DNA of 22,880 bases from JBCBEX01 sp038528235 (GTDB lineage: Bacteria; Bacteroidota; Rhodothermia; Rhodothermales; Rubricoccaceae): contig JBCBEX010000072.1 of the NCBI GenBank assembly GCA_038528235.1, forward strand, positions 1 to 22,880. The letters are read 5' to 3'. Under the pieces are notes generated by a model, which saw nothing but the letters and a program-made list of their open reading frames with translations, did not search any database and was not told where the DNA came from. The translations under genes and the position numbers were made by a program. Every line of letters begins with the position of its first letter. The stretch's first letter is position 1. Positions 17,250-22,880 of this stretch are shown here, piece by piece.

Positions 17250-18212
17250 CTAAGAGGTCGGGGCGGGCGTGCCTTGCGAGGCGTGGCCCTGGTGCAGGGC
17301 TTCCGCCCAGCGGTCGTCGGTGGTGCCGCGGCGTTCGCGCAGCCAGTAGAAAGCAAGCAATGTGCCGAGCAACCCAAGAGTCAGCAAGCCGCCAATTTTC
17401 ATGACGTTGAGCGCATGGAGCACGTACGAATTGGCGGCCGGGTCGTACACGAAGCAGTAGAGCAGGATCCGGTCGAGCGTGCTCCCCACGGTACCTTCAC
17501 TCGCCTCCAAAACGGCCTTGCGGAAGTCAGGCGGCGGGTACTCGATGCCGTAGAGGTAGCGGGTGATCGTGCCGTCGGGACTTAGGAAGATCAGCGCGGC
17601 GTTGTGGACATATTCCTGCTGGCGCTGGTCCCACTTGAAGCCAAAGCCGGTCGCGCGGGTGAGCCGGCCGATGGCCTCCTCACTGGCTGTCAGGAAGTGC
17701 CAGCCGTCCTCGAGCCCGTCTTGATCGGTCTTGGCGAGGTACTTCGAGCGGGCTGCTGCGGCGTCTGCGGGCGTGTCGCGCTTGTCGAACGAGACCGCGA
17801 GCACCTCGTAGTCGATGCCGGGCACGAGGTCGGTGCCTTCGATCGAGGCGGAGAGGCCGTCCAGCACGAGGCTGCACAGCATTGGGCACGAGTGGTAGAC
17901 GTAGGCAAGCACGACCGGCTTGCCTGTGCCAAGGTAGTCGCGCAGCACCGTCGTCTCCCCCGCCGCGTTGACGAGCGGGATATCGAGCGGGACGGCTTCG
18001 CCGAGGCGCTCTGTGATGCCGACGTCCTCAAAGGCGTCGGGCATCGTCTCGGCGGAGGCCGGGCGGTTCTGTCCGAGCGGTGCGGCAGCGGCCCCTTGGG
18101 TGACCTGCGGGATGCGCTGTGCCCAAGCTTCCGTGCTTCCAACACCGAGCCCGCTCACGACCAGCAGGGTCGCGATCAGCAGCGGGGTCCAATGGGAAAG
18201 CGCACGGGTCAT
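17250..18212 (-). CDS. SCO1/SenC/PrrC-family copper chaperone
   Basis: 320 residues. A signal peptide is present (about 1-31, ending AWAQ). The thioredoxin-like SCO domain (about 75-240) holds copper ligands Cys109 and Cys113 (YHSCPMLC) and His203 (EYVHNAALIFL). A C-terminal helix (about 273-291, IGGLLTLGLLGTLLAFYW) anchors the protein. SCO proteins deliver copper to or reduce the CuA site, and the gene sits directly before coxB, which carries CuA. It follows the upstream hypothetical gene by 14 bp. The additional C-terminal membrane helix differs from the N-terminally anchored mitochondrial SCO. Confidence 0.95.
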   Translation of the reverse strand: MTRALSHWTPLLIATLLVVSGLGVGSTEAWAQRIPQVTQGAAAAPLGQNRPASAETMPDAFEDVGITERLGEAVPLDIPLVNAAGETTVLRDYLGTGKPVVLAYVYHSCPMLCSLVLDGLSASIEGTDLVPGIDYEVLAVSFDKRDTPADAAAARSKYLAKTDQDGLEDGWHFLTASEEAIGRLTRATGFGFKWDQRQQEYVHNAALIFLSPDGTITRYLYGIEYPPPDFRKAVLEASEGTVGSTLDRILLYCFVYDPAANSYVLHALNVMKIGGLLTLGLLGTLLAFYWLRERRGTTDDRWAEALHQGHASQGTPAPTS

Positions 18213-18226
18213 GCAGCGAATAGGTT

Positions 18227-18856
18227 CTACGGCGTTCCGTCGGGTCCTGTCAGTGCATCTGGGCCGAGCGGCGTCACACCCGCGTTGATGTCGGGCGTAG
18301 CGACGGGTGCCGTGGTGCTGGCAGCAACGGTTTGGGGCGTAGCAGACGCCACCTCCACCTCGTCGATCAGGTCTTGGGTGCTCCAGAACTCAGGCGGCTG
18401 CACGAGCCCAGCTACGCCTACCTGACGCTCTTCGTAGCGCACCGTCATCGCGGCCATGGCCTCGGTGATCGGCATCTGGTAGATGGCGTCTTCGGCCGAA
18501 AGCAGCTTCCAGTCGGTGAGCTTCTCTGCGGCAGCCGACCGGATGTCGGCCAGTTTTGCATACTCCTCGACGTCTTCGGAGACACCCGAAGCCACGTTGA
18601 TGCCCTGGGTCGTGACCCAGATGCCCGTGACTACTAGAACGGCAACGACCAAGAGCGTGGCCGTGACGATGGCGCCGATCTGGCTCGCTTCGATGCCTTC
18701 GGTCTCGACGCCCTGCTGCCACGCTTGCATCAGCGCATCCTCGTCGCCGAGGATCTCGGCACGCACTTCTGCTGCCGCGCCCGCGGCGAGCTCCGCGACG
18801 GGGCCAAGCGGCTCGTTCTCGTGCGGCAATTGTGGAGTCTGAGGCTGATCGCTCAT
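18227..18856 (-). CDS. SCO-linked single-pass membrane protein, unknown function
   Basis: 209 residues. A Pro/Ala/Glu-rich N-terminal cytoplasmic part (1-58) is followed by one strong helix (about 59-82, GAIVTATLLVVAVLVVTGIW), then an outer segment (about 85-155). That segment includes LTDWKLLSAEDAIYQMPITE (about 113-132) and AMAAM. It resembles a motif I recall from small proteins encoded beside SCO and cytochrome oxidase genes in other bacteria (Trp...Pro-Ile-xx-Ala-Met). The tail (about 170-209) is low-complexity Ala/Thr/Pro. It lies 14 bp before sco and 116 bp after actF, which suggests a role in oxidase assembly or copper delivery. The similarity is recalled, not searched. Confidence 0.65.
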   Translation of the reverse strand: MSDQPQTPQLPHENEPLGPVAELAAGAAAEVRAEILGDEDALMQAWQQGVETEGIEASQIGAIVTATLLVVAVLVVTGIWVTTQGINVASGVSEDVEEYAKLADIRSAAAEKLTDWKLLSAEDAIYQMPITEAMAAMTVRYEERQVGVAGLVQPPEFWSTQDLIDEVEVASATPQTVAASTTAPVATPDINAGVTPLGPDALTGPDGTP

Positions 18857-18919
18857 AACTGGGTTCCTCGTTGGGAGGGCATGAACAGGACTCCAATCCG
18901 GTTGTTTTCAGTTTGGATT

Positions 18920-18951
18920 GAAACCTAAATGAAAGGCGCGAGGCGTGTCAA
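18920..18951 (-). promoter_or_regulatory. Possible internal promoter before the sco-cox block
   Basis: In the 116-bp actF spacer the minus strand reads CTTGACA (TTGACA at 18951-18946) followed, 18 nt later, by TAGGTTTC (18927-18920). This is close to the Bacteroidota pattern TTTG...TAnnTTTG and also has a sigma70-like -35. The patch is AT-rich against GC-rich flanks. It could let the hypothetical-sco-cox genes be expressed apart from act. Confidence 0.35.
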
Positions 18952-18972
18952 GCGCGAGACACAGGAGGCGTG

Positions 18973-20373
18973 CTAGACGTTCTCGAACTTGAGTGAGTCC
19001 TGGAAATAGGGGTCGTTGTACGGCGTGACCGCGTGGCGGCTGTTGCGCCAGAGGATCGCGCCAAGCCAGAGGCCGGCCATGCCAACCCACGCTGCGAAAT
19101 CGGTGAGCGCAAACTTCGCGTGCGGGTTGTGGCTACCGATGCCGCCGGCGTGGCCCTCGCCGCCCTCGGCGGCCATCGCACCGAGGCCCGCGATCATATC
19201 GCTCCCGGCCTGGACGGCTGCGTAGGCATCGCCGCCGGAGAGGTACTGCGTCGGCAGCGCGAGCCACATGTGGTCGAACCAGTGCATGACGAGCATCCAA
19301 ACACACATCGTCGCGAGAATCGGCCAGGTCCGCTTCGAGAAGCGCGGCAGCAGCACGAAGAACGGGACGATGAAGTGGGCGATCAGCAACGCAAAGCTGA
19401 AGTACTCCCAGCCGTTCATCAGGCGCTTCTGGTACCAGACGACTTCCTCGGGAATGTTGGCGTACCAAATCAGGAAGTACTGGCTGAAGCCGATGTACGT
19501 CCAGAAGACCGTGAAGCCGAACATGAGCTTGCCGACGTCTTGGACGTGCTCCTTCGTGACCTCGTGCGTCAGGACGCCGTTCTTGTTGTACGCCATCGCC
19601 AGGAAGGCGAGCAGCGAGAGGAAGGAGAGCCAGCCGCCTGCAAAGAAGTAGACCCCGAAGATGGTCGAGAACCAGTGTGGGTCGAGACTCATCAGGTAGT
19701 CGAAGCTCGCGAAGGCGGTGAAGACCGCGGCCGCCGGGATGCCCCACGCGCTGTGGAAGACCATCTTGCGGGTGTTCTCGGCGCTCGGCTCCGTGTCGTT
19801 CTGGATCGAGAGCGTGTAGAGCTTCCGGCTCAGGAAGATGAACACGCCGAAGTAGACGAAGTAGCGCAGCGCGAAGAAGATGGGCGGCCCCGACGTGGGA
19901 TCGACCGGGCCGTAGAAGTAGCCCGCCTTAGCCGCGACCACCTTGTCGAAGTGGGAGTCGGCCGGGTCGTAGAGCGTCGGGTCGGCCCAGTGGTAGAGGT
20001 CGTAGGAGATGAACGGACTCAGAATGATTGGGAGGCCCGCCACAAACAGGATCGGGAAGCTCGCCGCCACCGACTCGGCGATGCGCCGCAGCACGATCAT
20101 CCAGCGCGCCTTGACGACGTGGTTGATCATGACGAAGAAGAGCCCGCCGACGGAGATCGAGAGGCACCACGTCCAGCCGATGAGGTAGCTGTACATGAAC
20201 CGCTGCTGGTCGCCCGTGACGCCGAGCACGAGCGCGATGATGAGCAGCGCCGCGCCGATGCCGAGGGGCGCGAGGTAGGCCCGGCTGTCGCGCGGGAACT
20301 GGTACTTGCGGGCGATGCGGTCGCGGTCGTCGTCGACCGGATCGAGCAGCCAGCGCGTTAGGGGGTTCGCCAT
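18973..20373 (-). CDS. actF: Alternative complex III subunit ActF (NrfD/PsrC-like)
   Basis: 466 residues with about 10 membrane helices. It starts MANPLTRWLLDPVDDDRDRI and includes family-like words WTWCLSISVGGLFFVMINHV, FDYLMSLDPHWFSTIFGVYFF, GFSQYFLIWYANIPEE and WFDHMWLALP. ActF is one of two NrfD/PsrC-related integral subunits of alternative complex III, which oxidises menaquinol and passes electrons to cytochrome c or directly to the oxidase. It follows actE by 73 bp; the spacer shares GGTCGGGGT and GGGCGTGCTTA words with the coxB-coxA spacer. The C-terminal half includes a Gly/His-rich loop (about 390-425). Confidence 0.93.
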   Translation of the reverse strand: MANPLTRWLLDPVDDDRDRIARKYQFPRDSRAYLAPLGIGAALLIIALVLGVTGDQQRFMYSYLIGWTWCLSISVGGLFFVMINHVVKARWMIVLRRIAESVAASFPILFVAGLPIILSPFISYDLYHWADPTLYDPADSHFDKVVAAKAGYFYGPVDPTSGPPIFFALRYFVYFGVFIFLSRKLYTLSIQNDTEPSAENTRKMVFHSAWGIPAAAVFTAFASFDYLMSLDPHWFSTIFGVYFFAGGWLSFLSLLAFLAMAYNKNGVLTHEVTKEHVQDVGKLMFGFTVFWTYIGFSQYFLIWYANIPEEVVWYQKRLMNGWEYFSFALLIAHFIVPFFVLLPRFSKRTWPILATMCVWMLVMHWFDHMWLALPTQYLSGGDAYAAVQAGSDMIAGLGAMAAEGGEGHAGGIGSHNPHAKFALTDFAAWVGMAGLWLGAILWRNSRHAVTPYNDPYFQDSLKFENV

Positions 20374-20446
20374 GGTTGGGGTCTGGGGGTGGTCGGGGTT
20401 GGGGCGAGGGCGTGCTTAGAGCCTCTGCCCCGCACTCACCAGCACG

Positions 20447-21118
20447 CTAGTTCGACGGGTTGACGTTCGGGTTGTAGGTCGCGAGACGCTCACGGACGGG
20501 CACGGGGACGTCCTCGGCGGAGGCGTACTGCGAGAGCTGCAGCGCGCGGATGTATGACACGATGGCCCAGCGGTCGGCGGGGCTGATCTGGTGCGCGTAG
20601 CCCGCCATCGAGCGGACGCCGTTGGTGATCACGCTGTAGAGGTAGCCATCCTCGATGCCGCGCAGACGGGCGTCGTGGTAGGTCGGGGCGGGCGTGTAGC
20701 CATAGCCCTGGCCGCCGTTGCCCTTCATGATGATGCCGGCGCCGTCGCCCGCCTGTCCGTGGCAGGGCGTGCAGTAGACGTTGTAGCGCTCCTGCCCCCG
20801 CTCCAGCACCTCCGCGTTGATAGCGAGCGGGCTCGTCTCCACGAAGGAGCCGTCCTGGTTGAGGCCGTAGTAGTAGGGCGCGTTGTCGCTCGTGCGGAGG
20901 TAGCCGCGGGCGATCGTCCCCTCCACGGGCTGGCGCATGGCCGCGCCGTCGGCGAAGAAGGGGTTGGCCTCCTGCTCCTCGAAGCGCTGCGTGAAGTCCA
21001 TGTTCAGGTTGGGGTGAATCGGCGTCTTTTCAGAGCGCCACCCCCGGCAGCCGCTGAGCACGACGCTGCCGAGCAGCACCGCAGCGAGCACGAGGAAGGT
21101 TGTCAGTCGGGTCGTCAT
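20447..21118 (-). CDS. actE: Alternative complex III subunit ActE, mono-haem lipoprotein cytochrome c
   Basis: 223 residues. A lipoprotein signal (about 1-24, VVLSGC with Cys24) is followed by an Act-type linker (HPNLNMDFTQRFEEQEANPF) that is typical of this subunit. A cytochrome c domain follows (about 100-200) with CTPCH (Cys116, Cys119, His120) and likely axial Met171 (SMAGYAHQISPADRW). The domain matches the mono-haem periplasmic electron carrier of ACIII, tethered by the lipid, which hands electrons onward to CoxB. It follows actD by 89 bp of mainly tandem-repeat spacer. Confidence 0.93.
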   Translation of the reverse strand: MTTRLTTFLVLAAVLLGSVVLSGCRGWRSEKTPIHPNLNMDFTQRFEEQEANPFFADGAAMRQPVEGTIARGYLRTSDNAPYYYGLNQDGSFVETSPLAINAEVLERGQERYNVYCTPCHGQAGDGAGIIMKGNGGQGYGYTPAPTYHDARLRGIEDGYLYSVITNGVRSMAGYAHQISPADRWAIVSYIRALQLSQYASAEDVPVPVRERLATYNPNVNPSN

Positions 21119-21128
21119 GGGACTCTCA

Positions 21129-21187
21129 GATTCAGGGGGCGCTGATTCAGGGGGCGCTGATTCAGGGGGCGCTGATTCAGGGGGCGC
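21129..21187. repeat. Four tandem copies of a 15-bp unit between actD and actE
   Basis: The unit GATTCAGGGGGCGCT is repeated at 21129, 21144 and 21159, with a fourth copy at 21174-21187 one base short. Successive units create the interrupted palindrome CTGATTCAG at each junction. It lies in the 89-bp spacer just before the actE start (21118), so it forms most of the actE leader. Confidence 0.9.
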
Positions 21188-21207
21188 AGGAGCGCGCGCG
21201 TGCAGGG

Positions 21208-21831
21208 CTAAGCGTTAACGATGGGCTCGGGGACCTCGATGGGCTCGGCCTGGCCGCCGCGCGCGATGTCGCGGGTGCCCTCGTGGCCGACGACCTCGAC
21301 GCTCATCGCGCCGATTTCGTAGAGGAGCTCCGCCGTGGCCATCTCGTCGTACTTCCCGTCGACGGCCTCGACCTGCAGGAAGAAGGCGTCGTCGGTAACG
21401 CGGGCGAAGCGCTTCGAGAAGAAGAGCGGGTTGTAGGGCCGCGGCAGGCCGTTGAGCGCCAGCATGCCGCCGACGGCGGTGAGCGCGCTGAAGAGCACCG
21501 TCAGTTCGAATGCCACCGGCACACTCGGCTCGAAGGCGAAGAGCGGCTTGTTCGAGATGTTGATCGGGTAGTCCACCGCGTTCATCCACCACTGCATCAG
21601 GAACGCGAGCGAGCACCCCGTGATGGCACCGACGAAGACAAGGTAGCCGAGCTTGGAGTAGCTCAGGCCCATCGCCTTGTCCATGCCGTGGATCGGGAAC
21701 GGGCTGTAGGCCTCGATGCGGGTGTAGCCGCGCTTGCGGATCTCCTTGACGGCGTCGTAGAGCGTGCCGGGGTTCGAGAACTGCGCGAGCAGGCCTACGT
21801 TGGCGTCCGGGCGGCCAGAGAGGAGGCTCAT
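21208..21831 (-). CDS. actD: Alternative complex III subunit ActD (DUF3341)
   Basis: 207 residues from the ATG at 21831. The longer frame upstream is Pro/Arg-rich and overlaps actC, so it is rejected. Two membrane helices lie at about 62-82 and 104-127. The N-terminal soluble part carries the family words FSNPGTLYDAVKEIRKRGYT and AYSPFPIHGMDKA. The C terminus has FFSKRFARVTDDAFFLQVEA. ActD is a small structural subunit of ACIII without cofactors. It lies 61 bp after actC and 89 bp before actE. Confidence 0.95.
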   Translation of the reverse strand: MSLLSGRPDANVGLLAQFSNPGTLYDAVKEIRKRGYTRIEAYSPFPIHGMDKAMGLSYSKLGYLVFVGAITGCSLAFLMQWWMNAVDYPINISNKPLFAFEPSVPVAFELTVLFSALTAVGGMLALNGLPRPYNPLFFSKRFARVTDDAFFLQVEAVDGKYDEMATAELLYEIGAMSVEVVGHEGTRDIARGGQAEPIEVPEPIVNA

Positions 21832-21892
21832 GGGATCAGGATTCGGAAGAGTCGGGGGACGCGGTGCGTGCGGGTCGGGAGGCGCGAGGGAC

Positions 21893-22880
21893 TTAGTGCG
21901 CGGCGGGCGGCGGCGTGGCCGTGACGGTAACCCCGCCATCGCCGCCGTGACCGCCAGCGTGACCGGGGCCACCGTCGCCTTCGTGGTGGTAGAAGTGCGG
22001 GTCGGCCTGCGGCATCACCGCCTTCACCTCCGCGATGGCCACCATCGGCGCGTAGCGGAGGAAGAGCAGGAACAGGAACGAGAACCAGCCGAAAGTGCCC
22101 ACATAGAGCGTCACGTCCCAGATCGTCGGGGAATAGTAGTCCCACGACGAGATCAGGAAGTCGCGGTGGAGCGAGGTCACCGTGATCACGAAGCGCTCGA
22201 ACCACATGCCGATGTTCACCACGATCGAGAGCGCGAACATGATGGGGATCGACCGGCGGAACTTCTTGACCCAGAAGACCTGCGGCGAGATCAGGTTGCA
22301 CGTCATCATCGCCCAGTAGGCCCAGGCGTAGGGGCCAAACATGCGGTTGATGAAGGCATACTGCTCGAAGATGACGCCCGAGTACCACGCGATGAAGAAC
22401 TCCGTGATGTAGGCGAAGCCGACGATCGTGCCCGTCACCAGGATGATGATGTTGCACTTCTCCAGCACCCCCATCGTGATGATGTTCTCCATGTTGTAGA
22501 CCTTCCTGATGATCACCATCAGGGTCACCACCATCGCGAAGCCGGAGAAGATGGCCCCCGCGACGAAGTAGGGCGGGAAGATCGTGGTGTGCCAGCCGGG
22601 CACGTTGGACACGGCGAAGTCGAAGGAGACGACCGTGTGCACCGAGAGGACGAGCGGCGTGGCGAGGCCAGCCAGGAGCAGGTAGGCGCGCTCGTAGTGG
22701 CGCCAGTGGCGGTTCGCGCCGGTCCAGCCGAGCGAGAGGGTGCCGTAGACCTTCTGGCGAATCTTGTCGCGGAGCGTGGCCTTGTCGCCCGTTGGCACGC
22801 GGTCGCGGATGGTGGCGAGGTCGGGGATGAGGCCGACGTACCAGAAGAGCAGCGACACCGAGCCGTAGATCGACACCGCG
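21893..22880 (-). CDS. actC: Alternative complex III subunit ActC (NrfD/PsrC-like), 5' end cut
   Basis: 328 residues are visible. The frame is open to the right edge, and the apparent first codon (GTG, 22876) is internal. About seven or eight helices remain. Family features include KVYGTLSLGWTGANRHWRHY, PGWHTTIFPPYFVAGAIFSG, ITEFFIAWYSG and FERFVITVTSLHRDFLISSW. ActC is the second NrfD/PsrC-like membrane subunit of ACIII and houses the likely menaquinol site. The C terminus is a Gly/His-rich tail (HHEGDGGPGHAGGHGGDGG). The genes actA and actB would lie upstream, outside the window. Confidence 0.95.
   Translation of the reverse strand, partial: AVSIYGSVSLLFWYVGLIPDLATIRDRVPTGDKATLRDKIRQKVYGTLSLGWTGANRHWRHYERAYLLLAGLATPLVLSVHTVVSFDFAVSNVPGWHTTIFPPYFVAGAIFSGFAMVVTLMVIIRKVYNMENIITMGVLEKCNIIILVTGTIVGFAYITEFFIAWYSGVIFEQYAFINRMFGPYAWAYWAMMTCNLISPQVFWVKKFRRSIPIMFALSIVVNIGMWFERFVITVTSLHRDFLISSWDYYSPTIWDVTLYVGTFGWFSFLFLLFLRYAPMVAIAEVKAVMPQADPHFYHHEGDGGPGHAGGHGGDGGVTVTATPPPAAH

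Noticed and set aside
19033..20361. A 442-codon plus-strand frame antisense to actF
   Set aside because: Its composition (Arg/Glu/His/Val) is typical of the complement of a membrane-protein gene, and actF is unambiguous.
21129..21187. Possible CRISPR-like array
   Set aside because: The 15-bp units are directly adjacent with no unique spacers, so this is a simple tandem repeat.
21832..21972. A 47-codon upstream extension of actD
   Set aside because: The extension overlaps actC and is low-complexity Pro/Arg, unlike known ActD N termini. MSLLSGRPD is the natural start.

Overview
The window is GC-rich, gene-dense chromosomal DNA, most likely from a Rhodothermia-like member of the Bacteroidota/Rhodothermota. 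Three things suggest this. An alternative complex III (Act) operon runs straight into a caa3 oxidase operon, as I recall for Rhodothermus marinus. Subunit I carries the A2-type Tyr-Ser motif YSHPAVY. Start codons generally lack Shine-Dalgarno sequences. The genus cannot be fixed from sequence alone. Almost every gene is on the minus strand.

Layout, left to right: (1) Positions 1-2113 look like the end of an integrated element. An unrecognised gene runs off the left edge (1-685). It lies directly downstream of a complete tyrosine recombinase (688-1956), which abuts the 3' end of a tRNA-Leu(CAA) gene (2114-2197). (2) A small lipoprotein gene (2323-3030) is the only plus-strand gene. (3) A three-gene cassette (3053-11432, transcribed right to left) encodes a FecR-like exported protein, a CHASE2 membrane sensor whose C-terminal domain looks like a CHAT protease fold without its cysteine, and a 1650-residue exported ankyrin/TPR protein ending in an apparently intact CHAT protease. 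(4) A PhoU-like gene (11523-12197) and a small membrane-protein gene (12325-12648) follow. (5) A respiratory operon (12831 to beyond 22880) is transcribed right to left as actC, actD, actE, actF, a SCO-linked hypothetical gene, sco, coxB, coxA, coxC, coxD. It ends at a clear rho-independent terminator (12745-12796).

The respiratory genes form one electron-transfer route. Act proteins oxidise menaquinol and pass electrons through haem c to the haem-c/CuA subunit CoxB and then to CoxA. SCO, and probably the gene beside it, would help copper delivery. Several spacers in this operon hold short tandem repeats of 7, 8 or 15 bp and shared spacer words, which is unusual for operon junctions.

The most novel-looking part is the FecR / CHASE2-pseudoCHAT / Ank-TPR-CHAT cassette. 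It has the form of an envelope-sensing system that pairs an inactive CHAT-like partner with an active CHAT protease. Its function is inferred, not shown.
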